Assembly (NCBI GenBank): GCA_028694565.1
Contig: JAQVKR010000003.1
Coordinates: forward strand, 1-20,676
DNA length: 20,676 nucleotides
Origin: Gammaproteobacteria bacterium
GTDB taxonomy: Bacteria > Pseudomonadota > Gammaproteobacteria > DSM-26407
Reading direction: 5' to 3'
The first letter of the stretch is position 1. Each line of letters begins with the position of its first letter. The notes beneath the pieces were generated by a model. The model was not told the origin of the DNA, did not search any database, and saw only the letters and a program-made list of their open reading frames with translations. Below, in pieces: positions 8,305 through 18,759 of the stretch. A program made the translations under genes and the position numbers.

Positions 8305-9548
8305 ATGTCCATAGAAGTCAAGGTTCCCGTGTTGCCGGAGTCCGTTGCCGACGCGACGGTGGTGACCTGGCACAAACAGCCGGGTGAGGCGGTCAGGCGC
8401 GACGAAAACCTGGTGGATATCGAAACCGACAAGGTGGTGCTCGAGGTGCCGGCGCCCCAGGACGGTGTGCTGAGGGAGATTCTCAAGAGCGATGGCGCCC
8501 AGGTGGTGGCCGAGGAGGTGCTGGGCATCCTGGAGGCCGGTGCCGCGGCTGCCGCCGGTGAAGGCGCTCCCGCCCCCGCCGCGGCTGAAGCCGCCGGTCC
8601 CGGGACGCCCGCCGCGGAGCCGGGCGCGGCACCCGCCGCCGCCGGGGTGGGCCCCGCGGTGCGGCGCCTGCTGGAGGAGCATGGCCTCGACGCCGCCGCC
8701 ATCCCCGTCAGCGGCGAGCGCCTGACGAAGGGCGATGTGCTCGCCTACCTGGAATCCCGCCGGGCCGAAGCGGCGGAGGCGCCCGCTCCGATCCCCGCGG
8801 CGGAAGAGCCGCCGCCGCCCGCCGCGCCGGCGCCGGAGCCCCTGGGGGCCCGGGCCGAGCGCCGGGTGCCCATGACCCGTATCCGCCAGCGCATCGCCGA
8901 GCGGCTGGTGGAGGCCCAGCACACCGCGGCCATCCTCACCACTTTCAACGAGGTGGATCTGAAGGGGGTGATGGACCTGCGCGCCCGCTACAAGGATCGC
9001 TTCGAGAAGGCGCACGGCGTGCGCCTCGGCTTCATGTCCTTTTTCGTCAAGGCGTGTGTCGAGGCGCTGAAGCGTTTCCCCGAGGTGAACGCCTCCATCG
9101 ACGGCGCCGACATCGTCTACCACGGCTATTACGACGTGGGCATCGCCGTGGCTTCGCCGCGGGGTCTGGTGGTGCCGATCCTGCGCGATGTGGACCAGAT
9201 GAGCCTGGCGGACATCGAGAAGGCCATAGCCGCCTACGGCGAAAAGGCCAAGAAGGGCGCCCTGTCCATGGACGAGCTCACCGGCGGCACCTTCACCCTC
9301 TCCAACGGCGGCGTGTTCGGCTCCATGCTCTCCACGCCCATCCTCAACCCGCCGCAGAGCGCGATTCTCGGGATGCACAAGACCCAGGAGCGCCCGGTGG
9401 TGGTCGACGGCGAGATTGTCATCCGGCCCATAATGTACCTGGCCCTGTCCTACGATCACCGGATCATCGACGGGCGCGAGGCGGTCCAGTTCCTGGTCAC
9501 CATCAAGGAGGCCCTGGAGGACCCGGCGCGGATGCTGCTGCAGCTTTA

Positions 9549-9549
<1 letters not shown>
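8305..9549 (+). CDS. sucB: 2-oxoglutarate dehydrogenase E2, dihydrolipoyllysine-residue succinyltransferase
   Basis: SucB forms the core of the 2-oxoglutarate dehydrogenase complex and moves the succinyl group from its lipoyl arm to CoA. The protein is 414 aa. One lipoyl domain spans about 1-77, with lipoyl-lysine Lys43 in [11 protein letters not shown]. An Ala/Pro/Glu-rich linker (78-115) precedes a peripheral-subunit binding domain (about 116-151, ending in [11 protein letters not shown]). A second Ala/Pro linker follows. The catalytic domain (about 184-414) ends with His385 and Asp389 in [15 protein letters not shown] chose the ATG at 8305 with GAAGGA upstream; a TTG at 8290 would add five residues before the conserved MSIEVKVP start. 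Confidence 0.97.
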
Positions 9550-11098
<1,549 letters not shown>

Positions 11099-11204
11099 CG
11101 ATCGCGGCGTCTCCGGGCGCCGTTGCAGCGGCACGGCCGAGGAACGGCCCCCATGACCCCGGGTCGCAGGCCCGCGGAGCCACCAGATACTATGTGGAAC
11201 GGTT

Positions 11205-12374
11205 ATGAATCTACACGAATATCAGGCTAAACAACTCTTCGCCGGCTACGGCATGCCGGTACCCGCGGGTGCCGTGGTCCATGACGCGGCGGACGTGCGC
11301 GCGGCGCTGGCCAACCTGGCCGGCGAGCGCTGGGTGGTCAAGGCGCAGGTGCACGCCGGGGGCCGGGGCAAGGCCGGCGGCGTGAAGCTGGTCGGCAGCG
11401 CGGAGGAGGCCGCCGAGGTGGCCAGGGCGCTGCTCGGCACCCGGCTGGTCACCTACCAGACCGATGCCAGCGGCCAGCCGGTGAACGCCGTGCTGCTGGA
11501 AGAGGTGAGCAATATCGCCCGCGAGCTCTACGTCGGCGCCGTGGTGGACCGCGCCAGCCGCCGCGTCACCCTCATGGTCTCCACCGAGGGCGGGATGGAG
11601 ATCGAGAAGGTGGCCGAGGAGACGCCGGAGAAGATCCTCAGGACCACCGTCGACCCCATGCTCGGCCTGCTGCCCTACCAGTGCCGGGAGCTGGCCTTCG
11701 GCCTGGGGCTGGAAGGCGATCAGATCAAGCAGTTCACCCGGCTGCTCGGGGGGCTGGCGCGGCTGTTCGTGGAGTGCGATCTCAGCCTGGTCGAGGTCAA
11801 CCCGCTGGTGGTCACCGCCGAGGGCGACCTGCTGTGTCTCGACGGCAAGGTGAACATCGACGACAACGCCCTCTACCGCCAGCCCAGGCTGCAGGAGATG
11901 CGCGACATCAGCCAGGAGGAGGAGAAGGAGGTCCACGCCAAGAAGTTCGACCTCAACTACGTGGCCCTGGACGGTGACATCGGCTGCATGGTCAACGGCG
12001 CGGGCCTGGCCATGGCGACCATGGACCTGGTGCAGCTCCACGGCGGCAGCCCCGCCAACTTCCTCGACGTGGGCGGCGGCGCGACCACCGAGCGGGTCAC
12101 CGAGGCCTTCAAGCTGATCCTCTCCGACCCGAAGGTGAAGGGGGTGCTGGTGAACATCTTCGGCGGGATCGTGCGCTGTGATCTCATCGCCGACGGCATC
12201 ATCGGCGCGGTGGAGCAGGTGGGCGTCAAGGTGCCGGTGGTGGTGCGCCTCGAGGGCACCAACGCCGAGCTCGGCGCCAAGAAGCTGGAGGAGAGCGGCT
12301 TGAACCTGATCGCGGCCAACGGCCTGACCGACGCCGCCGAGAAGATCGTTGCAGCGGTGGGAGGTGCGGCATGA
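11205..12374 (+). CDS. sucC: Succinyl-CoA synthetase beta subunit (ADP-forming type)
   Basis: SucC pairs with SucD to convert succinyl-CoA to succinate with substrate-level phosphorylation. The protein is 389 aa (388 in E. coli). It begins with [20 protein letters not shown]. The ATP-grasp loop is [19 protein letters not shown] (about 43-61). The metal-binding segments LVEVNPLVV and [15 protein letters not shown] are present. The C-terminal CoA-ligase part contains [14 protein letters not shown] and [11 protein letters not shown] rather than GDP use is inferred from the family. It lies 106 bases after lpdA and overlaps sucD by four bases (ATGA), as expected for equal subunit synthesis. Confidence 0.97.
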   Translation: MNLHEYQAKQLFAGYGMPVPAGAVVHDAADVRAALANLAGERWVVKAQVHAGGRGKAGGVKLVGSAEEAAEVARALLGTRLVTYQTDASGQPVNAVLLEEVSNIARELYVGAVVDRASRRVTLMVSTEGGMEIEKVAEETPEKILRTTVDPMLGLLPYQCRELAFGLGLEGDQIKQFTRLLGGLARLFVECDLSLVEVNPLVVTAEGDLLCLDGKVNIDDNALYRQPRLQEMRDISQEEEKEVHAKKFDLNYVALDGDIGCMVNGAGLAMATMDLVQLHGGSPANFLDVGGGATTERVTEAFKLILSDPKVKGVLVNIFGGIVRCDLIADGIIGAVEQVGVKVPVVVRLEGTNAELGAKKLEESGLNLIAANGLTDAAEKIVAAVGGAA

Positions 12375-13243
12375 GTGTGCTGATCAACAAGGAGACGAAG
12401 GTCATCTGCCAGGGATTCACCGGCAAGCAGGGCACCTTCCACTCGGAGCAGGCCATCGCCTACGGCACCCGGATGGTGGGCGGCGTGACTCCCGGCAAGG
12501 GCGGCAGCACCCATCTCGGCCTGCCGGTGTTCGACACCGTGCGCGGCGCGGTGGAGGCCACCGGCGCCGACGCCAGCGTCATCTACGTCCCGGCCCCGTT
12601 CTGCAAGGACTCCATCATCGAGGCGGCCGAGGCGGGCATCCAGCTCATCGTCTGCATCACCGAGGGCATTCCCACCCTCGACATGCTGCAGGTGAAAGCC
12701 TACCTGGATCGGCGCGAGGCGCGCCTCATCGGCCCCAACTGCCCCGGCATCATCACCCCCGGGGAGTGCAAGATCGGCATCATGCCCGGCCACATCCACC
12801 AGCCGGGCAGGGTGGGTATCGTGTCCCGCTCCGGCACGCTCACCTACGAGGCGGTGAAGCAGACCACCGACGCCGGCCTCGGGCAGAGCACCTGCATCGG
12901 CATCGGCGGCGACCCGATCCCGGGGACCAATTTCGTGGATGCCCTGCGGCTGTTCCAGGATGACCCGCAGACCGAGGCCATCATCATGGTGGGCGAGATC
13001 GGCGGCACCGCCGAGGAGGAGGCCGCGGCCTTTATCAAGGCCAACGTCACCAAACCGGTGGTCTCCTACATCGCCGGGGTCACGGCGCCCAAGGGCAAGC
13101 GCATGGGGCATGCCGGGGCCATTATCGCCGGCGGCAAGGGCACCGCCGCGGAGAAGTTCGCGGCGCTGGAGGCGGCGGGCGTGCACACGGTCCGCTCCCC
13201 CGCCGAAATGGGCCAGGCCGTGGCGGCCGCGCTCGGAAAGTGA
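12371..13243 (+). CDS. sucD: Succinyl-CoA synthetase alpha subunit
   Basis: SucD binds CoA and carries the phosphohistidine intermediate of the SucCD heterotetramer. The protein is 290 aa (289 in E. coli). The CoA-binding N-terminal half shows [20 protein letters not shown] and [20 protein letters not shown] (about 121-130) and [10 protein letters not shown] (about 151-160) follow. The active His247 lies in [15 protein letters not shown], paired with Glu209 of the VGEIGG loop. Its ATG overlaps the sucC stop, so translation is coupled. It is the last gene of the TCA run and is followed after 42 bases by an intrinsic terminator. Confidence 0.97.
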   Translation: MSVLINKETKVICQGFTGKQGTFHSEQAIAYGTRMVGGVTPGKGGSTHLGLPVFDTVRGAVEATGADASVIYVPAPFCKDSIIEAAEAGIQLIVCITEGIPTLDMLQVKAYLDRREARLIGPNCPGIITPGECKIGIMPGHIHQPGRVGIVSRSGTLTYEAVKQTTDAGLGQSTCIGIGGDPIPGTNFVDALRLFQDDPQTEAIIMVGEIGGTAEEEAAAFIKANVTKPVVSYIAGVTAPKGKRMGHAGAIIAGGKGTAAEKFAALEAAGVHTVRSPAEMGQAVAAALGK

Positions 13244-13285
13244 TCCCCCGTTGACCACGGCGTGACCGGGGCCGGCACCACAGGT

Positions 13286-13317
13286 CCCCCGCCCGGCGGC
13301 CCGGGCGGGGGTTTTTT
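13286..13317 (+). terminator. Intrinsic terminator of the sdh-suc operon
   Basis: CCCCCGCCCG (13286-13295) pairs perfectly with CGGGCGGGGG (13302-13311), with an additional G-C pair closing a tetraloop. Six T residues follow at 13312-13317. This is a textbook Rho-independent terminator and marks the end of the roughly 11-kb TCA transcription unit. Confidence 0.92.
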
Positions 13318-13433
13318 ATGGGCCATCGATCCGCGGCGGCCCGGGCATGGCGGGCGGATGCCGCCTGGAGCCGGCCTGTGGCGATGCCGGGACCGGGGAT
13401 CGGCGCCTGGCTCCGGGCCGTGGCGGGGCGGAC

Positions 13434-13464
13434 TCGACTCATCGTGCCCGGGTTGCTGTAGACT
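13434..13464 (+). promoter_or_regulatory. Possible promoter for the RAM-domain gene
   Basis: TAGACT (13459-13464) is a 4/6 match to a -10 box. TCGACT at 13434-13439 resembles a -35 but sits 19 bases away, longer than ideal. It lies in the 275-base gap after the operon terminator, about 130 bases before the next gene, so some promoter is expected there. The rest of the gap shows nothing else I can support. Confidence 0.22.
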
Positions 13465-13592
13465 GCATCGGGAACGGCCGCAACGAACCGCTCACCGGGA
13501 TTGCCGCGGAACCGCGGGGCGTCCCGGAATCCGAACAGACCAGGCCGGAGCCCGGGGAGGGCGCCGGAGGGAACAGGCAAGGAGACTCAGAC

Positions 13593-13868
13593 ATGCTGAC
13601 TGCGATCGTGATGCTGCGGGTGGAGCACGGAAAGGTCAACGAGGTCGCCGAGAAGCTGGCGGAGCGGCCGGAGATCTCGGAAACCTACTCGGTGAGCGGC
13701 CCCTACGACCTGGTGGCCATCGTGCGGGTGCATGAAAACGAGGCGCTCGCCGATCTGGTGACCGAGCACATCGCCCGCATTGAGGGCATCCGGGAGACGG
13801 AGACCATGCTGGCTTTCCGCGCCTATTCCCGGCACGACCTCGAACAGATGTTCTCCCTCGGCCTCTGA
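13593..13868 (+). CDS. Stand-alone Lrp/AsnC ligand-binding (RAM) domain protein
   Basis: This 91-aa protein matches the regulation-of-amino-acid-metabolism domain at the C-terminus of Lrp/AsnC regulators (AsnC_trans_reg type) but has no helix-turn-helix. Its pattern is MLTAIVMLRVEHGKVNEVAE, then PEISETYSVSGPYDLVAIVRV, then a helix and IEGIRETETMLAFRAY, as expected for the beta-alpha-beta-beta-alpha-beta fold. Such stand-alone proteins form oligomers and are thought to bind small molecules such as amino acids; their physiological role is not settled. AAGGAGA lies about eight bases before the ATG. It follows the sucD terminator and is eight bases ahead of the next gene, so the two may be cotranscribed. 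Confidence 0.85.
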   Translation: MLTAIVMLRVEHGKVNEVAEKLAERPEISETYSVSGPYDLVAIVRVHENEALADLVTEHIARIEGIRETETMLAFRAYSRHDLEQMFSLGL

Positions 13869-13876
13869 GCCTCATC

Positions 13877-14317
13877 GTGCCGGTCCGTGGCCTTGCCCTG
13901 ACCCTGCTGTGGCCGCTGCTGGCAGGCGGTGCCGCGGCCGCCGTGAACCCCGTCGCGCCCGGTGGGCCCGGGGACGCGGCGGCGGACCCGCCGACCGGGG
14001 TTCTGGAACTGGTTCCCCCGCACCAGCTGTCCGTGGCCGCCGCGGCGCGCATGTTCGAGCGCATGGTGATGCGCGGCGAGCTCATCGTGTTCGATACGGT
14101 CATGACCATCGACCGGCTCAAGGCCACCCAGGTGGCCTATGTCCATGGAATGGACGGCCGCCTGCGGCAGATTCGCGTCTCCGCCCGCCTGACGCCGCCA
14201 TTGCCGGTCCCCGAGGCTTCTTGCCGGGTGATCTCAATCGACGCCTGGATGACGCCCGAGGGCGAATTGATGGAGTCCCACCTGCACGTCGAGCCGATGG
14301 CGGAGGAGGGGGCGTGA
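13877..14317 (+). CDS. Hypothetical exported protein
   Basis: This 146-aa product begins at a GTG and is not from a family I recognise. Residues 1-22 look like a signal peptide: basic MPVR, a hydrophobic LALTLLWPLL core, and an AAA cleavage region. There is no lipobox Cys, so a soluble periplasmic location is likely. The mature part has a Pro/Gly/Ala-rich stretch (23-40), then a conserved-looking region (LVPPHQLSVAAAARMFERMV, DTVMTIDRLKATQVAYVHG, a single Cys in EASCRVISIDAWM). The upstream Shine-Dalgarno is weak. It follows the RAM gene by eight bases. Overlapping frames are Arg-rich and look like shadows. Confidence 0.6.
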   Translation: MPVRGLALTLLWPLLAGGAAAAVNPVAPGGPGDAAADPPTGVLELVPPHQLSVAAAARMFERMVMRGELIVFDTVMTIDRLKATQVAYVHGMDGRLRQIRVSARLTPPLPVPEASCRVISIDAWMTPEGELMESHLHVEPMAEEGA

Positions 14318-14427
14318 GCCGGGGGGGCGTGCCGGGGGCCATCGCCACCGCTGCGCCCCAGGACCTCGCCGGGCGGGATTTCTTCGTCGATGGTGGCACG
14401 GCCCGGCGCATGATCTACGCTGAATAG
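14314..14427 (+). pseudogene. Short ORF resembling the C-terminal tail of a short-chain dehydrogenase
   Basis: A GTG at 14314 overlaps the preceding TGA (GTGA), with GGAGGAG five bases upstream. It opens a 37-residue frame ending in DLAGRDFFVDGGTARRMIYAE. The pattern G-x-x-x-x-VDGG-x-x-x-x-MIY is like the last strand and tail of some short-chain dehydrogenases/reductases, which end in similar VDGG and MIY residues. No dehydrogenase N-terminus is visible upstream in any frame. It is either a remnant of a lost gene or a translated small protein. The family link is from memory and not tested. Confidence 0.35.
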
Positions 14428-14435
14428 GTCCGGCC

Positions 14436-14463
14436 TCCGCGGATCACGGGGATTCGCCGCGGA
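14436..14463 (+). other. Small inverted repeat before the HAD gene
   Basis: TCCGCGG (14436-14442) and CCGCGGA (14457-14463) form a perfect 7-bp stem with a 14-base loop, just after the short ORF. No T-run follows. It may be a weak 3'-end structure; no clear promoter for the HAD gene is seen between here and 14517. Confidence 0.25.
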
Positions 14464-14516
14464 CATCGCGCGAAGGCCGGTTCCGACCCGGGCGCTGGAA
14501 TTCAGGTGGCTGCTGG

Positions 14517-15302
14517 ATGGAAGCCGTACTCTTCGACCTCGACGGTGTCCTCTATCAGGAGGACCGGGCCCTGCCCGGCGCGGTCGAGGCCGTGGCCTGG
14601 TTCCGGCGGCACGCCGTTGCCCACCTTTTCCTCACCAATACCACCTCCCGTCCCCGCTCGGCCCTGGTGGAGAAGCTCGGTTCGATGGGCATCCCGGTAG
14701 CGCCGGAGTCCCTGCTGACTCCACCGGTGGCCGCCGCCCGCTGGCTCGCCGCCAACGTGCGCGGACCGGTGGCGCTGTTCGTGAGCGAACAGACCCGCGC
14801 CGAGTTCGCGGAGCTGCCACAGTCGCCGGCGGAGGCCGAGGCGGGGGCGGCCGCGGTGGTGGTGGGCGATCTCGGCGAGGAGTGGAGCTACCCCCGGCTG
14901 AACCGGGCGTTCCGCCTCCTGATGGCGGACCCGCCGCCCAGGCTCATCGCACTGGGAATGACCCGCTACTGGCAGGCGGCCGACGGGCTGCGCCTCGATG
15001 CGGGGCCGTTCGTCGCCGCGCTGGCCATGGCCAGCGGTCTGCCGCCCCTGGTGTTCGGGAAGCCGGCGGCCCCCTTTTTCCAGGCGGCGCTCGATCAGCT
15101 CGGCGTCGAGGCGGACGGGTGCCTGATGGTGGGGGATGACATCCGCGGCGATATCGAGGGGGTGCAGGCGGCCGGTCTGCGCACGCTTCTGGTGCGCACG
15201 GGGAAGTTCCGGCCCGTGGACCTGGAAGGCGATGTGCGGCCGACGGCCGTGCTGGCATCGATCGCCGATCTGCCCGCCTGGTGGCGGGACTCAGGATTCT
15301 GA
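14517..15302 (+). CDS. HAD-superfamily subfamily IIA phosphatase (LHPP-like)
   Basis: This 261-aa cytosolic protein has all four HAD motifs. Motif I is LFDLDGVLY with nucleophile Asp7 and Asp9. Motif II is LFLTNTT (Thr40). Motif III is FGKPAAPFF (Lys182). Motif IV is MVGDDIRGDIEGVQAAGLRT (Asp207, Asp208, Asp212). The large C2 cap between motifs II and III and the NTTSRPRS signature fit subfamily IIA, near phospholysine phosphohistidine pyrophosphatase (LHPP) and NagD-type phosphatases. The substrate cannot be told from sequence. AGGTGG lies about seven bases before the ATG. Its 3' end overlaps the convergent GGDEF/EAL gene by 12 bases. Confidence 0.85.
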   Translation: MEAVLFDLDGVLYQEDRALPGAVEAVAWFRRHAVAHLFLTNTTSRPRSALVEKLGSMGIPVAPESLLTPPVAAARWLAANVRGPVALFVSEQTRAEFAELPQSPAEAEAGAAAVVVGDLGEEWSYPRLNRAFRLLMADPPPRLIALGMTRYWQAADGLRLDAGPFVAALAMASGLPPLVFGKPAAPFFQAALDQLGVEADGCLMVGDDIRGDIEGVQAAGLRTLLVRTGKFRPVDLEGDVRPTAVLASIADLPAWWRDSGF

Positions 15303-18300
15303 TTCGGGCTCCGGAGCGCCGCGAACCCGGGTGGCGGCCCCGGGGCCGCGCAGGGGGACCGGAGCCGCCACGGCGTAGCCCTGGATGAAATCCACGCCGA
15401 GCTCGGTCAGCAGCGGCACCAGCGATTCGTCCTCCAACTGCTTGGCAACGGTCCGGATGCCCATCTGCCGGGCCACGCCGGTCATGGCGCGAAGAATGGA
15501 CTGGTCCACCGGGCTTGCCGCCAGATCGGCGATCACCTGGCGGCTGAATTTCAGGTAGCTGACGGGCAGACCCTTGAGGTAGGAGAACGGCGTCAGGCTG
15601 CTGCCGAAATCGTCCAGCGCGAACTGGAAGCCCTTTTCCTGCAAGGCGGACATGAAGCGCACGATGCGGGTATAGGCGGTCAAAAGTTCGCTCTCGTCCA
15701 GTTCCAGGCAGATTTGTCCCGGGCGCAGATCATTACGTCCGGCTTGGTCCACGATGAACTGGATAAAGCCCTCCTCGACAATGCTCTGCGCCGAGAGGTT
15801 GACGAACAGAAGATTGCTCTCCGCGCCATCGACGCGGTTCTGCCCCAGGTGCGAGAAGAGGGTGCCGATAACCCAGCGATCCACTTCGGCCATGCGCTCG
15901 TAGCGTACTGCGGCGGGCAGGAAGCTGCGGGGATTGAGCAGCCTGCCCTGATCATCGGAGAGCCGCACCAGGATCTCGTCCATGGCGCGCGTCTCACCTG
16001 CGGACAGACTGCGCAGGGGCTGCCGGAACAGCACCAGCCGATCCCGTTCCACAGCCTGCAGGAGACGCTTCAGGCTGCGGACCTCCCCATCTCCTCCGTC
16101 CGGGCCGGGTGTGTATACACGCACGGTATTGCGGCCGGACTCTTTTGCTTCGTAACAGGCCGTATCAGCCGCTTTCAGGGCGCTTTCAACACTGGTGCTC
16201 GATTCGTTGAGCGCAACCAGCCCGATGCTGACGCCAATGTCGAACCGGGTGTCCTTCCAGGCGAACCGGTATGCCTGGATGGCGGAGCAGAGCCCTTCTG
16301 CCACCTGGGTTCCCCGTTCCAGGCTGCAGCCCTGCAGCAGCAGAGCGAACTCGTCGCCGCCGAGCCTGGCAATCACATCGGCGTCTCGGACACGTTCGCG
16401 CAGCAGGCCGGCCACCTGCTTGAGCAACTCGTCTCCGGCGATGTGGCCGCCGCTGTCGTTGACGTTCTTGAAGTTGTCCAGGTCGAGATAGCAGAGTACG
16501 GCGTTTTTCCTTTCTTCCCGGGCACGCTCCACCGCATCGGCAAGTCGCAACTCGAACTCGCGCCGGTTGTAGAGACCGGTGAGCGGATCGTGGCGTGCCT
16601 CATAGCTCATGCGCCGCACCTGCTGGCGGATAGCGGTCACCTCGCGCAGAACGAGGACGCTGCCGGTGGTGCGACCGCTTCGATCATGGATAGGGGAGGC
16701 CGAGAGCTGGACGGCGAGCTCGTGACCGTCGCCGCGTAGCAGCAGTGTGTAGTCGGTGATTTCGATGCGCCGTCCCAGGCGCAGGCAGCGTTCGACGGGA
16801 TCCTGCTCCGGTTCACCACTGATCTCGTTCACCAGGTGAAGAACCTCGTTCAGGTCGAGACCCTGGGCATCCCGGCTGTTCCAGCCGGTGAGTTTCTCCG
16901 CCGCCGGATTGAGGTACTCAACCACACCAAGTTCGCTGGTTGTGATGACCGCATCCGCAATCGCTTCCAGGGTGATCGTGGCCCGCTCGATCTCCCGGTA
17001 GAGGCTCTGCTCGGCCCGCTTTCTGGCGCTGATATCCATTACGAACAGGACGAAGCCAGGTGTCGGCTTCACCTCTGCCATGGGGGAGAGGTTGGCCAGC
17101 ACAGTGAGCCGTTCCCCGCTGGCACGGCGCAGGTGCAGCTCCCGGCTGCGCTGGGGATTATCGACCGCCCCGGCCAGCAGTTCCTGGCAGTCCTCTTCGA
17201 GAAACTCCTGCAGCGTGGTGCCGGCGAGGTCCGCCACGGGGCGTCCCAGGAGGGTGCAGAATGCCGGGTTGGCCGACTGCAGCTGTCCCCCGGCATCGGT
17301 CAGCACCATCCCGATGGGGGCCGCCCCCACCACCCCTTCGAGTTGTGCCTCCCGGGCCCGCAGTCGCTCCTCGGTGGCCATCAGGCCGGTTTCGTCATCG
17401 AGTTCGACCAGTAGGTGGCCGGTATCGGCAGAGGTGCCGGCCAGGGGTGTGAGCGCGAGGCGCAGCTGCAACGGGGGGGATGTCTCCTCCCCCCGATAAG
17501 TGAGGCGTAGTTCCCGGAACCCTCCGGTGCGGAGGCAGGATTCGATGGACTCCCGGTTGCCGGTATTGGGCCCCCCGGCGAGGACCTCCACGAGCGGTTT
17601 CCCGGCGAGCAGTTCCGGTTCCTCGGCCAGCAGGCGGCCAGCGGCTGGGTTCGCCTCCACCACCCGGAATTCGCCGTAGGCATCGAGGATAATCAGCGCT
17701 GTGCCAGCAGCGCGCGCTGCAGCGGCGCGTAGCCGGCGTGGCAACTCCCGGACATGCAGTCCGGAGATGTCACGGACACTGACCACACAGCCGCCGGACA
17801 CCGCATCATCCGAAGGGTTGCCGGGGAGGAGTGTGCACAGCACCTGCAGGACCCGGCCATTGTGGTCCAGAAGCTGGGTGATCTCATTCTCCAACACCGC
17901 CCCGCCGGCTGCCTGTTCCAGTTGTGACTCCAACTCGGCCTGTCTCCAGGCGGGAGTCAGTCTTGCCACCGGCTGGCCGAGAACATCCGCGGCCGGGTAG
18001 CCAAGCAACCGCTCGGCGGCCGGGCTCCAGGAGTCGATGTGCAGCCCGGTGTCTGTGGTGAAGACTGCGTCCCGAAGCTGCTCCCGGACATCCCCCGGCG
18101 GATCCCCATCGCTCTTGCCGGGGCCGGGCTCGGCCCCCTGCGGGCGTCCCGGATGGAGGCCGGTGTCAGCCGCGACCGTGCGCACCCGCTCGAGGGTACG
18201 TTGGCCGGTGGCCAGGCGGAGGTGGAAGCGGCGCGTGCGGATTAGGTCCAGGGGCAGCAACAGGAGGAGGAAGAGGACGGCCAGCAGGACGCTGCCCCGC

Positions 18301-18734
18301 AGCCAGAGGTGCCAGATGTCCTGCTGTACCGTGTCCGGGTTCCGGATCAGGCGCAGCGTCTGGTCGCCGACCGGGTTGTCGGTGGTAATCGGTCCGGCGG
18401 CGCCGGCCCGGGTCAGAAGCTGTTGAAACCACGCCGGGGGAGGGGTGCCCGCCGGTGCTCTCCCTGCGCGGGCGATGATCTCCTCCTGCTGCCGGAGCTG
18501 CGCCTCGCGATAGACCGGCAGGGCCGCCACGAACGCCTGCAGCATAAGGTTCCGGGCAGGTGCGTCAGGCGCGGCCGCCAACGCCGCTCCCAGGCGCGCG
18601 CCTTCCCGGTGCTGGTGTCCGAACGCAGCGTAACGGTCCCAAGCGGCGAGCACTGCCAACCCCAGGATGCTGGCGAGCAGCCATCCGGCGAGAACGGCCA
18701 GGAAGACCCGGAAAGGCGTATAGGGTTGAACCAC
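15291..18734 (-). CDS. Membrane PAS-GGDEF-EAL protein with degenerate EAL domain
   Basis: This 1147-aa inner-membrane sensor probably makes or senses cyclic di-GMP. Helix 1 (about 8-30) and helix 2 (about 146-165) enclose a periplasmic domain of about 115 residues. About four PAS-like units follow (roughly 217-325, 338-447, 460-572 and 584-702). The GGDEF domain (about 712-875) has an intact GGDEF at 792-796 and an inhibitory RxxD site (R783-D786) five residues before it. The EAL domain (about 888-1128) keeps Glu920 (as EIL), Asn979, Glu1011, Asp1041, Asp1042, Lys1062 and Gln1118, but VAEGVE reads VAKQLE, with Lys1098 where the catalytic-base Glu belongs. Cyclase output is therefore likely and hydrolysis doubtful. 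The start is GTG with no clear Shine-Dalgarno, 25 bases after the TadG-like gene. Confidence 0.9.
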   Translation of the reverse strand: MVQPYTPFRVFLAVLAGWLLASILGLAVLAAWDRYAAFGHQHREGARLGAALAAAPDAPARNLMLQAFVAALPVYREAQLRQQEEIIARAGRAPAGTPPPAWFQQLLTRAGAAGPITTDNPVGDQTLRLIRNPDTVQQDIWHLWLRGSVLLAVLFLLLLLPLDLIRTRRFHLRLATGQRTLERVRTVAADTGLHPGRPQGAEPGPGKSDGDPPGDVREQLRDAVFTTDTGLHIDSWSPAAERLLGYPAADVLGQPVARLTPAWRQAELESQLEQAAGGAVLENEITQLLDHNGRVLQVLCTLLPGNPSDDAVSGGCVVSVRDISGLHVRELPRRLRAAAARAAGTALIILDAYGEFRVVEANPAAGRLLAEEPELLAGKPLVEVLAGGPNTGNRESIESCLRTGGFRELRLTYRGEETSPPLQLRLALTPLAGTSADTGHLLVELDDETGLMATEERLRAREAQLEGVVGAAPIGMVLTDAGGQLQSANPAFCTLLGRPVADLAGTTLQEFLEEDCQELLAGAVDNPQRSRELHLRRASGERLTVLANLSPMAEVKPTPGFVLFVMDISARKRAEQSLYREIERATITLEAIADAVITTSELGVVEYLNPAAEKLTGWNSRDAQGLDLNEVLHLVNEISGEPEQDPVERCLRLGRRIEITDYTLLLRGDGHELAVQLSASPIHDRSGRTTGSVLVLREVTAIRQQVRRMSYEARHDPLTGLYNRREFELRLADAVERAREERKNAVLCYLDLDNFKNVNDSGGHIAGDELLKQVAGLLRERVRDADVIARLGGDEFALLLQGCSLERGTQVAEGLCSAIQAYRFAWKDTRFDIGVSIGLVALNESSTSVESALKAADTACYEAKESGRNTVRVYTPGPDGGDGEVRSLKRLLQAVERDRLVLFRQPLRSLSAGETRAMDEILVRLSDDQGRLLNPRSFLPAAVRYERMAEVDRWVIGTLFSHLGQNRVDGAESNLLFVNLSAQSIVEEGFIQFIVDQAGRNDLRPGQICLELDESELLTAYTRIVRFMSALQEKGFQFALDDFGSSLTPFSYLKGLPVSYLKFSRQVIADLAASPVDQSILRAMTGVARQMGIRTVAKQLEDESLVPLLTELGVDFIQGYAVAAPVPLRGPGAATRVRGAPEPESES

Positions 18735-18759
18735 GGCTAGGCTGGTCGGTGGTGTCGGT

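Noticed and set aside
5169..8702. Very long minus-strand open frame (1177 aa) opposite sucA
   Set aside because: The plus strand encodes a full-length SucA with all motifs; the reverse frame is low-complexity and is explained by codon bias.
13780..14427. A 215-aa frame spanning the exported protein and the short ORF
   Set aside because: Its first 175 residues are Arg/Gly/Pro-rich shadow. Only the final part looks protein-like, and that part has its own GTG and Shine-Dalgarno.
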